Of a DNA stretch of 64,000 nt, positions 1 to 7,457 are shown in pieces. Source of the DNA: Candidatus Fermentibacteraceae bacterium (GTDB taxonomy: Bacteria > Fermentibacterota > Fermentibacteria > Fermentibacterales > JCC-6); contig JADGDO010000007.1 in NCBI GenBank assembly GCA_016744855.1, positions 1-64,000 on the forward strand, in the 5' to 3' direction. Made by a program: the position numbers and the translations under genes. Under the pieces are notes generated by a model that was not told the DNA's origin, searched no databases, and worked only from the letters and a program-made list of their open reading frames with translations. Within the stretch, counting starts at the first letter, position 1. Each line of letters starts with the position of its first letter.

Positions 1-810
1 CTGATATCCTGTCCATTGTGTTCCGGAACCGTCAATATTCTCCCAGAACCAGAGTCCATCCCAATCGGATTGAGCACTCAAAACATCCTGATCGCCATCC
101 TGATCAAAATCAATGATGTAGATTTCCTCGCAGTTATCGAATTCCTCGTCATCAGTGATCACGTGTTTCTGCCATGGGGGGGTATGGTTATCGTTTTCCC
201 ACCAGCTGATTCCTATACCCTGGGAATAGCTTGCTGCAATAATATCCTTATCGCCGTCGCCGTCCATATCCCCACCTGAGAGATTTCTAATCTGATGAAA
301 TGTATCAATGAAGGATTCTTCCCAGATCAATCCTGTACCATCTGTATTTCTGTACCAGAAAATACTGTCTGCTCCATTGCCGCCCAAAACATCCATATGC
401 CCATCATTATCTATATCAACCGGAAAAGGAGCGCGGCTGCTGTAAACAGTGTACACGTCGATAACATGTTCAGTCCAGGAGTTACCCGAACCATCGTTTT
501 CAAGCCACACATGTTCTCTGTTAACCGAAGAAAATGTGACAATGTCCACATAGCCGTCTCCATTGATATCAGAGGGGAAGACAAAAGATGAACCGGATTC
601 TGCCGCAACAAAATGCTTTGTTGACTTCATCTCAAGGTAGATCTTGCTTTCGACTCCCTCCCATGCGATTTGGGTTTCATCCAGAAATGTATTGTACCAA
701 TAATGGTCAGGGCCTGGCACGCCTGGACCTCCTGACCAGTCATTCTGCCCAATCTCATAAGCAAATGAAGGAAGGAATAGTAGCAAAATCAACAGAGGCG
801 AATACTTCAT
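1..810 (-). CDS. Secreted FG-GAP/VCBS repeat protein (3' end beyond window)
   Basis: The reading frame opens with ATG at 810 and stays open to the left edge (270 codons), so the C-terminus is missing. It begins with a hydrophobic signal peptide (KYSPLLILLLFLPSFAYE). Four Ca-binding DxDxDG-type loops follow at intervals (DINGDGYVD, DIDNDGHMD, DMDGDGDKD, DFDQDGDQD), each next to W-x-E-N-type strands. This is the FG-GAP/VCBS beta-propeller pattern of extracellular proteins. The start codon overlaps the stop of the upstream gene as ATGA, so the two are probably translationally coupled. The binding partner or substrate cannot be inferred. Confidence 0.8.
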   Translation of the reverse strand, partial: MKYSPLLILLLFLPSFAYEIGQNDWSGGPGVPGPDHYWYNTFLDETQIAWEGVESKIYLEMKSTKHFVAAESGSSFVFPSDINGDGYVDIVTFSSVNREHVWLENDGSGNSWTEHVIDVYTVYSSRAPFPVDIDNDGHMDVLGGNGADSIFWYRNTDGTGLIWEESFIDTFHQIRNLSGGDMDGDGDKDIIAASYSQGIGISWWENDNHTPPWQKHVITDDEEFDNCEEIYIIDFDQDGDQDVLSAQSDWDGLWFWENIDGSGTQWTGYQ

Positions 811-1557
811 ATTGTCCCGTTTTCAAGCTTAATCCATCCAACTCTAACGGGCATATCGATCATACCTGTCGGCCTAAAGGATAGCCAGAGCTCTTTAATG
901 TCAAGTCCGCTCCAATTTGAACTTAGATCTTTGATCTCCATTCTTCCCCATTCAGAATTCAGTTCACCAACCATGAGAGAACCAGTTTGGTTATGTGAAT
1001 CTTTCCAACCCAAGAAGACGTCACACGCACGTTGAGTCTTTGCTATCAGACTGAAGTAAACATAATTATCCCCATCAATGGTTTCTCCGTCAAGTTCTAG
1101 ATACATTTTATTGTCACTAAGATGAGAACCGCTAACGGTTCCTTCAAACATTCCAGAAATGGAGTCAGAATATGTTGACATCCATCCCGACATAGAATCA
1201 ATATCATTCGTGTGCCATGGAGGAGAAGGTGAGGGTGCTTCTGTCATATCCCAACGGTCTCCTCGCACCTGTGTTGCCCAATCATTGGGCTGGATGAGGA
1301 ATGTTGCTCTGGCAGTATTATCAGCAGGATCAGTCTCTTCATACCAAGAGGTCGCTCTCACTTCGAGTTGATGGGCACCAATGTCATCGACATCAATCCC
1401 ATTCCAATCAAAAATCACTTGTACATACTCTGCTTCTCTGCAGTTACTTGAACCATATGTAAGACCGGAAAAGTCGATCTCGTCAGTATCAATTTCTACT
1501 GCTGTTCCTGTACTAACGTCGTAAAGTCCAACGCCAATATCAGCTTGAGATCCTGTT
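807..1557 (-). CDS. Secreted protein fragment, 5' end lost at the IS element
   Basis: An open frame on the minus strand runs from the left end of the insertion sequence to a TGA at 807-809. About 250 codons remain and there is no natural start outside the IS; the first GTG inside it is at 1418. The sequence is rich in D, S, T, W and aromatic residues. Its first part (ADIGVGLYDVSTGTAVEID, later HQLEVRATSWYEETDPADNT) looks like a CARDB or Ig-like extracellular domain. No catalytic motif was seen. It is followed with ATGA overlap by the FG-GAP protein. The missing N-terminus presumably held the signal peptide, so I treat this as a broken gene. Confidence 0.6.
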
Positions 1558-1623
1558 TGATCCTGCCCTCAAAAACTGGACACGGAGTTAAGTCATTATT
1601 AGAAACAATGACAGGAGGTAACC

Positions 1624-1929
1624 ATGAGTGTTCAACGACGCAGGAAGTTTGATCCGGATTTCAAAAGAAATGCAGTTTTGTTATCAGAGGACCCGAACAG
1701 ATCAGCAGCCCAGGTAGCTGAGAATCTTGGAATATCAAAAGAGCTCCTTTACCGCTGGAGAAAAGAATATCGATCAAGAGAAGGACTTGCCTTCCCGGGT
1801 CATGGTCGAGAGGCTTTAACTCCTCAAGAGCAACAGATTAGAGACCTTGAGAACAAGCTCAAAGATGTTGAAATGGAGCGTGATATATTAAAAAAGGCCA
1901 TGGTCATCTTCGGGAAAACATCCAAATGA
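1624..1929 (+). CDS. IS3-family transposase OrfA
   Basis: This 101-aa protein has an N-terminal helix-turn-helix (DPDFKRNAVLL...QVAENLGISKELLYRWRKEY) and a C-terminal leucine-zipper-like coiled coil (IRDLENKLKDVEMERDILKKA), the usual OrfA plan. OrfA binds the inverted repeats. An AGGAGG ribosome-binding site sits just before the ATG. Near the 3' end is an A6G heptamer (1890-1896), the classic -1 frameshift signal of IS3 elements. The orfB frame is -1 to orfA and is open from that site, so an OrfAB fusion transposase can be made. The stop overlaps the orfB start as ATGA. Confidence 0.92.
   Translation: MSVQRRRKFDPDFKRNAVLLSEDPNRSAAQVAENLGISKELLYRWRKEYRSREGLAFPGHGREALTPQEQQIRDLENKLKDVEMERDILKKAMVIFGKTSK
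1890..1896 (+). promoter_or_regulatory. A6G slippery heptamer for -1 frameshifting
   Basis: AAAAAAG at the end of orfA, with the -1 frame open into orfB. In IS3-family elements this motif produces the OrfAB fusion that acts as the transposase. That frameshifting occurs here is inferred from the family. Confidence 0.65.
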
Positions 1930-2807
1930 GATTTCTATTTATTGAGAAGAGCCGCTCCTCATTTCCGGTGAAGAAGATGTGCCATGTAATGCGAGTATCC
2001 CAGAGCGGGTATTACCATTGGCGTAAGGCTCCCATATCACCAAGAGCACTGAAGAAGGAAAAACTTAAGTATCGTATAAGAGAGCTGTTTGCTGAGCACA
2101 ATGGCATGGCAGGCAGCCCTATGATCACAGCAGATCTTCATGATAATCCTGAGTATGCAAATGTAGGTCGTCCCCGTGTTGCACGATTGATGCGTGATAT
2201 GGGTTTGAAGTGCCGTACAGTAAAGAAGTTTACTGCAACGACAAATTCAAAACACAGCAAACCAGTCTCACCCAATATTCTTGATCGTAATTTCACTGTG
2301 CCCTCGCCGGATACGGCTTGGGTGAGCGATATCACCTACTTGAAGGTCGGTACACAGTGGCATTACCTGACTGTTTTCATTGATCTGTTCTCAAGAAAAG
2401 TTGTTGGTTGGGATCTCAGTGATTCTCTTGAAAGGTATTCGATGATTCGTGCTTTGCACAAGGCAATCATGAATCGCAACCCAGGTGAAGGATTACTGAT
2501 ACATAGTGACAGAGGCATACAGTACGCCAGCAGAGACTTCAGATCAATTCTTGAAGGCAGGAAGTTTGTTCAGAGTATGAGTCGTAAGGGAAATTGCTGG
2601 GACAATGCTGTGGCTGAATCATTCTTCCACACCATCAAGACACAGCTCATTCATCATAGAAAATTCCAAACGGTACAAGAGACGGAACAGGCTTTATTCA
2701 ACTACATTGAAGTTTACTATAATCGTCGGAGGAAACATTCCACGAACAATCAGAAATCTCCAGCTCAGTATGAGCAGGAGTGGAGGAACGAGAAGGAAGT
2801 AGCTTAA
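1926..2807 (+). CDS. IS3-family transposase OrfB (DDE integrase core)
   Basis: This 293-aa protein has an HTH_21-type region (residues about 45-100) followed by an rve integrase core. The DDE residues are visible: D in VSDITYLKV, D in IHSDRGIQYAS and E in DNAVAESFFHTIKTQ. The C-terminal YNRRRKHSTNNQKSPAQYE segment is the standard IS3 ending. It is full length with no internal stop, so the element may still be active. The start ATG overlaps the orfA stop, and it can also be made as an OrfAB fusion by frameshifting. Confidence 0.93.
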   Translation: MRFLFIEKSRSSFPVKKMCHVMRVSQSGYYHWRKAPISPRALKKEKLKYRIRELFAEHNGMAGSPMITADLHDNPEYANVGRPRVARLMRDMGLKCRTVKKFTATTNSKHSKPVSPNILDRNFTVPSPDTAWVSDITYLKVGTQWHYLTVFIDLFSRKVVGWDLSDSLERYSMIRALHKAIMNRNPGEGLLIHSDRGIQYASRDFRSILEGRKFVQSMSRKGNCWDNAVAESFFHTIKTQLIHHRKFQTVQETEQALFNYIEVYYNRRRKHSTNNQKSPAQYEQEWRNEKEVA

Positions 2808-2808
2808 C

Positions 2809-3918
2809 TTGGACTCCAGTTTAAAGTGGCAGGATCACTCACAAGGTGGCCGTGGAGGCAGACCCTGGGGTAAGACGCATTCCAAGGAACGTACGAATAA
2901 ACTCTCCTGGTGGGAAACACGTCTGAAGTTAAAAAGACTAAGCGATCTATATGGGATTCTTCCTGAAGTTGAAAAAGCATTGAGAGATCTTAAGACTGGC
3001 GGGTATAACGGGAGCAGGAATGGGGTGTCAGCAAAGACCCTAAAGAATTACGCAGGGTGCTTGAGAACCTTTTGCCTATGGTCGAAAAAACGAGGGTATC
3101 TGGATCGAAATCCCCTTGAAGACTTGGTTACCTTTGATGGTGCTCCAGAATCCATTAAGAGAGCACTAACACCTGAGGAGTTAGGTATGGTGCTGTCAGT
3201 TGCACCTGCGCACAGACGATTACTTTATGAAGTAGCCTTGGTAACTGGCCTGAGAGCAGGAGAACTCCGATCTCTGACCCTTGAATGTATCGACCTGGAT
3301 AACTTGGTGCTAATCCTTGATGCTGACTGGACAAAGAATAGAAAGCCTGGTCGACAACCAATACCTAAGGATCTTGCAAAAAGACTCATTGCCTATGGTA
3401 AGAAGGGGAATGCAAAAGACCTGTATGAAAGGCATTACGGTAGAAGTGATGCAAGGATAGCAGACATACCTGATAATCCACTGTTATTCGTATCAACCCA
3501 TCCATCCAGAGAGTTAGACAAGGACCTAAAGGCAGCAGGCATCCCAAAAAGTATAAAAGGAGAGGGCAAGGTTGACTTTCACTCGCTTCGCGTATGCTTC
3601 ATAACAAACATTGCTAACGCAGGTGCTACCGTAAAGGAACTACAGACACTGGCCCGTCACTCAAACCCTAATATCACGATGAATACATATGCGAAAGCCA
3701 GAACAGATCACATGGCTGAACTCGTAAATCAGGTCTCTTCTACAGTTCAGGAACATAGTGAGCGTGCACTATGCGTGCACATTGATGAAAATGAGGGAGA
3801 TGGCGATGACGCTATCTCCCCTACTGTCAATGACTTAGGTGGTGTTCTGGGGTGGTGGAGGCGGCGGGATTCGAACCCGCGTCCGGTCACGGGGACTCGG
3901 CAGGCGCTACATGCTTAG
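2809..3918 (+). CDS. Tyrosine recombinase/integrase, 5' end replaced by the IS
   Basis: The catalytic domain is complete: R in VTGLRAGELRSL, HxxR in FHSLRVCF, H in LARHSN and the nucleophile Y in MNTYAKA. Before it lies a SAM-like core-binding domain (TLKNYAGCLRTFCLWSKKRGYLDRNPL written in part). The open frame starts from a TTG inside the IS right end (2809), while native sequence only begins at 2838, so the natural N-terminus (I estimate a few tens of residues) is missing. The last residues (WWRRRDSNPRP...) are encoded antisense to the tmRNA 3' end. That overlap is typical of integrases whose element sits in a tRNA or tmRNA gene. Activity is doubtful. Confidence 0.8.
   Translation: MDSSLKWQDHSQGGRGGRPWGKTHSKERTNKLSWWETRLKLKRLSDLYGILPEVEKALRDLKTGGYNGSRNGVSAKTLKNYAGCLRTFCLWSKKRGYLDRNPLEDLVTFDGAPESIKRALTPEELGMVLSVAPAHRRLLYEVALVTGLRAGELRSLTLECIDLDNLVLILDADWTKNRKPGRQPIPKDLAKRLIAYGKKGNAKDLYERHYGRSDARIADIPDNPLLFVSTHPSRELDKDLKAAGIPKSIKGEGKVDFHSLRVCFITNIANAGATVKELQTLARHSNPNITMNTYAKARTDHMAELVNQVSSTVQEHSERALCVHIDENEGDGDDAISPTVNDLGGVLGWWRRRDSNPRPVTGTRQALHA
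3853..3885 (-). other. Putative attachment site in the tmRNA 3' end
   Basis: The recombinase frame runs convergently into this acceptor and T-arm segment, the usual crossover region for ssrA-integrating elements. No second copy of the segment is present in the 1-3852 flank, so the other end of the element is outside the window or lost. The site is inferred from position only. Confidence 0.4.
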
Positions 3919-4203
3919 TCCGCTGTTGTTTCTCGTCCAAGCGTTGGCTGCGGACTGCCGCACCCGGACCAGTTCCCATTGATCTCACCGATTCCCCCGG
4001 AGAACACGGGTTGGCGGCCAGTCTTCAAATCGACGCCCCTTCCAGGCTTGAAGACACAACCTGGAGGAACGGCTACCCTATTGCGGGCAGCTGTCGCTAA
4101 TTATGCGGCAATTATTCTTTTTTCCACCTTTTTTACGAGGCCGATGGAACCTCGGCATGCTCCTACGGAATCACTTCCGCACCCGTCGAGACCAGTCGCC
4201 CCC
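3853..4203 (-). ncRNA. ssrA: tmRNA (transfer-messenger RNA)
   Basis: The minus strand starts GGGGGCGACTGG and ends in a T-arm with GGTTCGAATCC followed by CGCCTCC-ACCA. The two ends pair as a 7-bp acceptor stem with encoded CCA. The internal GCATGCCGAGG...CCTCGTAAAAAAGG segment matches the conserved pseudoknot-1 region. tmRNA rescues stalled ribosomes by adding a proteolysis tag. The tag frame is not obvious: the frame ending ATT GCC GCA TAA gives an I-A-A terminus (candidate V-E-K-R-I-I-A-A), but the resume codon cannot be fixed by eye. Its 3' end is the apparent integration target of the neighbouring recombinase. Confidence 0.95.
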
Positions 4204-4255
4204 ACGAAACTTGAACTCGGAATATATACAATTTGTCAAAGAGTATGGTTCCGGC

Positions 4256-4284
4256 TTGATTTTACACGGGAAATGTGCTATATG
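4256..4284 (+). promoter_or_regulatory. Promoter of rpmB
   Basis: TTGATT (4256-4261) and TATATG (4279-4284) are separated by 17 bp, with the rpmB start about 36 bp downstream. tmRNA diverges from the same intergenic region; its minus-strand promoter was not clear to me. Confidence 0.55.
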
Positions 4285-4319
4285 TTGCACTCATAATAGA
4301 AACAACAAGGGAGACGACA

Positions 4320-4508
4320 ATGTCCTGGAAGTGCGATATATGTGGCAAGGGTCCATCAGTTGGAAACAGAGTGAGTCACTCTGTAAAGCGTACAAAGCAT
4401 GTGTTCAAACCAAATCTTCAGAATGTGCGTGCAATAATTGATGGAAGACGTAAAAAAATTAAAGCCTGTACTACCTGCATCAAAAGCGGTAAAGTTATTA
4501 AAGGCTAG
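4320..4508 (+). CDS. rpmB: Large ribosomal subunit protein bL28
   Basis: This 62-aa basic protein starts MSWKCDICGKGPSVGNRVSH and ends in CTTCIKSGKVIKG. The two Cys pairs (CxxC near residue 5 and CTTC near residue 50) mark the zinc-binding form of L28. The ATG at 4320 is preceded by AAGGGAG; an upstream in-frame ATG at 4275 would add an unlikely extension. It is monocistronic, with its own promoter and an intrinsic terminator. Confidence 0.95.
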   Translation: MSWKCDICGKGPSVGNRVSHSVKRTKHVFKPNLQNVRAIIDGRRKKIKACTTCIKSGKVIKG

Positions 4509-4524
4509 TTAATTCAGTATTTAT

Positions 4525-4557
4525 AAAAAAGGGGAAGCAAATGCTTCCCCTTTTTTT
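4525..4557. terminator. Bidirectional intrinsic terminator
   Basis: The stem GGGGAAGC/GCTTCCCC (4531-4550) with a 4-nt loop is followed by seven T's on the plus strand and preceded by six A's, so it can also stop minus-strand transcription. It lies between the convergent rpmB and the radical SAM gene. Confidence 0.9.
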
Positions 4558-4572
4558 GTATATCTGTAATTT

Positions 4573-6210
4573 CTACTCAGTATCTTCGGTGCGTTCCTCT
4601 TCAGCTGCAACAGCCATCTGATACTCTCTGGCAAGTCTAGTGTAACCAAAGCCCATATTAAGGAATTCCCATGGAAGCTTAACAGTGGGATCTTTTTGCT
4701 CAAAGACTGAATTCATATCAAGACCAGCGCGATCAAAAGATGTATTCCATCCCACACCCTCCAGCTTAGCTTCAAGAGCTTTACCCACGGCCTCGTTGCC
4801 TCGGATAAGCAATGCCTGAATATGCGTGGAGCGGGGATCAAAACCGGTAATCTCAAGAATGCCCAACTTCTCTAAACTTTCCTTCAGCAGAGCCAGATGT
4901 TCTCTTACGTCTCTAAGGTTTGCCATTGCTGTCCACTGGAAAGCGGTCCATGGTCTTGGTATAAACTGATCGATGCGTACTGAAACCGGAAGCTTTATGA
5001 TACTTTTAACTGTTCTAACAAAATCAATAATTGCAGCTCTATCACTCTCATTTTCAAATGGGACGCCCAGTTGAAAACAAACTTGTACCTGATTGGTAGT
5101 GTCAGGAAGCTCACGCAGTTTTGTAAAGAATGATTCGTTCGTTCTAAACTTGCCAATAACTTTTCTGAGAGTCTCGCTGCCTGTTTCAGGGACAATAACA
5201 AAGGTATCAGCGTCAAGAACAGTAGTAAGTTCTTCTGCAAGCTCTGGTGATTCTTTCATATGAGAGCTGACTCTTGCATTAACTTTATTCTTATTCGCAA
5301 TCTCCATCAGTTGGTTCATCTCGTCATGCCCATCAGGTGTACAGGCTGCAAAAACAAGTGAAGTATCCTCCGGGAGCTTAGTTATCTGATTCTCGAGATC
5401 CTCTGCTCTTTGCTCCCTGTATGGAAGAAGAAGGTAACCAGCCATACAGAAACGGCAGTTGTAAGGACATCCTCTGGCGATCTCCAGAATGTATGTATCC
5501 GGCATAATGGTATGGGCTGATATTGTATTTGTAAGAGATCCAATACTTTCAGAACTGGCCCACTGACGCATAATTGAATATTTAGGATTTGTTCCGTGAA
5601 CAGAAGGTACGTAGAGACCGGGAAGAAGTGCCAGACCTGCTAAAATCTCGGCTTTTGGTCTTCTTCTGGATCCCAGACTTTTAATGATATCGAGAACCGG
5701 TCCAAGAGTAGGCTCGGTTTCTCCTATGATGAAAGCATCAAAAAATATGCTCATAGGCATAGGATTTGCCGTAACACTCAGGCCTGCAGCAAGAAGAATT
5801 GGCCACTTGTGCTCACGTTGGCTGTGACGGAAAGTTATATCGGAGAGCTCCATCATCTGCAATGCTGGCAACCAGTCTGTCTCCGAAGGCATAAGGAATA
5901 CAAGAAGATCTGAATCCTTAATAGATTTCCCAGTATCAAGAGCCTCTACAGGCTTATCCTGCCTTTTCCTCCAGTTGTACTCATCTTTTTCAGGCAGAAA
6001 AGCCCTGGAGCAGACCGTATCAGGCCAAGTGGAAAGCTGCTTGTAGAGTCGGTGAAATGCGAGATGACCCATGGCTTGAGCATATTCACGAGGAAATGCA
6101 ACCAAGGTCTCAAAAACACCAACAGAATTACCTGTGGAAAGCCTTCTTTCCGCTTCTAGAAGATGACATCTTCTCTCATCATACTTATCACCGGCCGATT
6201 TACGACTCAT
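4573..6210 (-). CDS. Radical SAM protein with cobalamin-binding-like N-terminal domain
   Basis: This 545-aa protein has an N-terminal half resembling a B12-binding Rossmann domain (SDLLVFLMPSETDWLPALQM, ILLAAGLSVTANPMP, FIIGETEPTLG). The radical SAM core carries the 4Fe-4S motif CPYNCRFC (CxxxCxxC) after ILEIARG, with a downstream GSETLRKVIGK segment typical of the TIM barrel. It resembles the large uncharacterised B12-binding radical SAM family whose members often accompany DUF2344 proteins. It cleaves SAM to a 5'-deoxyadenosyl radical; the substrate is unknown. The ATG is preceded by AAGGGGAACAGG. It lies downstream of ftsZ in the same orientation after about 90 bp. Confidence 0.85.
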   Translation of the reverse strand: MSRKSAGDKYDERRCHLLEAERRLSTGNSVGVFETLVAFPREYAQAMGHLAFHRLYKQLSTWPDTVCSRAFLPEKDEYNWRKRQDKPVEALDTGKSIKDSDLLVFLMPSETDWLPALQMMELSDITFRHSQREHKWPILLAAGLSVTANPMPMSIFFDAFIIGETEPTLGPVLDIIKSLGSRRRPKAEILAGLALLPGLYVPSVHGTNPKYSIMRQWASSESIGSLTNTISAHTIMPDTYILEIARGCPYNCRFCMAGYLLLPYREQRAEDLENQITKLPEDTSLVFAACTPDGHDEMNQLMEIANKNKVNARVSSHMKESPELAEELTTVLDADTFVIVPETGSETLRKVIGKFRTNESFFTKLRELPDTTNQVQVCFQLGVPFENESDRAAIIDFVRTVKSIIKLPVSVRIDQFIPRPWTAFQWTAMANLRDVREHLALLKESLEKLGILEITGFDPRSTHIQALLIRGNEAVGKALEAKLEGVGWNTSFDRAGLDMNSVFEQKDPTVKLPWEFLNMGFGYTRLAREYQMAVAAEEERTEDTE

Positions 6211-6299
6211 AGATACCTGTTCCCCTTTGGAATATTGAGCAGGAATATAAGTAACAAAAATTGCATAAACAAATATCTGCTTTTTATATTATTCTTTTT

Positions 6300-7448
6300 T
6301 TAATCAATGTCCCTCTGGAGAAAAGTTGGAATCTCAACGTTGTTACTGCTCATGTTTCCCGGGCTGGCTGTTGAATACGCTTTTGGCAAATCTTCAGTGC
6401 CTCTGCGTTCGGAACTGAAAGGAAAAGGAGTGTGCTTTCTCTGCATAGGCAATTCCTCCGGTTGAACATCATCAGACTGTCCAAATCCGGTTGCTATTAC
6501 AGTAACCTTTACCTCTTCTCCCATTCTTTCATCAACACTTCTTCCGATACGGATCTCAACCATATCACCGACGACATCAGATATAATCTTCTGAGCTTTG
6601 CTGAACTCGTAGTACTTCAGTTTCTGCGATGAATGAATATTCACGAGAACTTCTCTTGCGCCTTCAATTGAAATGTTATCAAGAAGCTGGTTTGAAATCG
6701 CCTGTCTGGCTGCTTCTTCTGCCCTGTCAGGACCAGTCGCAACACCTGTGCCCATCATTGCACCACCACCGCTTGCAATAACTCTTCTTATGTCCTCAAA
6801 ATCCAGGTTAATTTCCCCGGGGCATGAGATAATACTGCTGATTCCCTCTACTGCATTGGAAAGAACACCGTTTGCAACTCCCATAGCCTCGTCGAATGTA
6901 GCATTCTCATCAACAACACTGTCGAGTCTGTCGTTGGGAATCACAATGAGGGTATCGAGCGCACTCTTCAATCTTTGAATACCGTCTTCAGCTCTTTTTG
7001 CCCTGATTGCACCCTCATAACTGAATGGAAGTGTAACCACTCCTACAGTAATGATTCCATTGTCTTTCGCAATACGTGCAATTACTGGAGCTGCTCCGGT
7101 TCCCGTTCCTCCACCCATACCTGCAGTAATGAAGAGAATATCAGCTCCGCGCATAACGTCCTCAATTGCATTAACGCTCTCTTCTGCGGCCTGTTCCCCG
7201 AGTTCCTGATTTCCACCAGTTCCTCTGTTCCTGGTTACTCGGCCACCAATCAGAAGCTGCTCTGTTGCAAGACATCCTTTGAAATCCTGCTGATCTGTAT
7301 TAACAGCGACATATTCAACTCCGGTAATTCCATCTCGGATCATTCTGGTTATAGCATTACAGCCACAACCACCGACGCCTACAACAAGAATTCGTATACT
7401 TCCTGTGAGGTCCTCTCCCACTTCTCTGATATCGAATACGGCAGCCAT
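6300..7448 (-). CDS. ftsZ: Cell division protein FtsZ
   Basis: Tubulin-like GTPase of 382 aa that forms the cytokinetic ring. Visible features are the GTP-binding signature GGGTGTG (residues about 112-118), the T7 synergy loop NLDFEDI that completes the GTPase site across the filament, a variable linker, and the C-terminal peptide [10 protein letters not shown] that contacts FtsA. It is the last gene of the dcw cluster, 9 bp after ftsA. Length and motifs are ordinary. Confidence 0.98.
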   Translation of the reverse strand: MAAVFDIREVGEDLTGSIRILVVGVGGCGCNAITRMIRDGITGVEYVAVNTDQQDFKGCLATEQLLIGGRVTRNRGTGGNQELGEQAAEESVNAIEDVMRGADILFITAGMGGGTGTGAAPVIARIAKDNGIITVGVVTLPFSYEGAIRAKRAEDGIQRLKSALDTLIVIPNDRLDSVVDENATFDEAMGVANGVLSNAVEGISSIISCPGEINLDFEDIRRVIASGGGAMMGTGVATGPDRAEEAARQAISNQLLDNISIEGAREVLVNIHSSQKLKYYEFSKAQKIISDVVGDMVEIRIGRSVDERMGEEVKVTVIATGFGQSDDVQPEELPMQRKHTPFPFSSERRGTEDLPKAYSTASPGNMSSNNVEIPTFLQRDID

Positions 7449-7457
7449 ACTCTCTCC

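Larger units (their letters stand above)
1558..2837 (+). mobile_element. IS3-family insertion sequence (1280 bp)
   Basis: The two transposase frames lie between imperfect terminal inverted repeats of about 35 bp. Both ends start TGATCCTGCC, and both continue with AAACTGGA and finally AGTTAAG after mismatched stretches, which gives 26 of 35 matching positions. The left flank ends TGTT and the right flank begins CTCA, so no 3-4 bp target duplication is visible. Genes on both sides are cut at the IS boundaries. Confidence 0.88.

Noticed and set aside
16-884. Several plus-strand ORFs of 87-98 codons
   Set aside because: They are antisense shadows of the FG-GAP protein and its upstream gene, whose minus-strand frames have signal peptide, Ca-binding loops and an ATGA junction.
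1-3852. Second copy of the tmRNA 3' end as the far attachment site
   Set aside because: No repeat of the acceptor/T-arm segment was found by eye on the left flank.
4275-4319. Upstream start for rpmB
   Set aside because: It would add a non-homologous extension; the ATG at 4320 has AAGGGAG and matches the family start.
3852-4441. Plus-strand ORFs over the tmRNA and rpmB leader
   Set aside because: They come from the complement of a structured RNA gene or from the wrong frame of rpmB.
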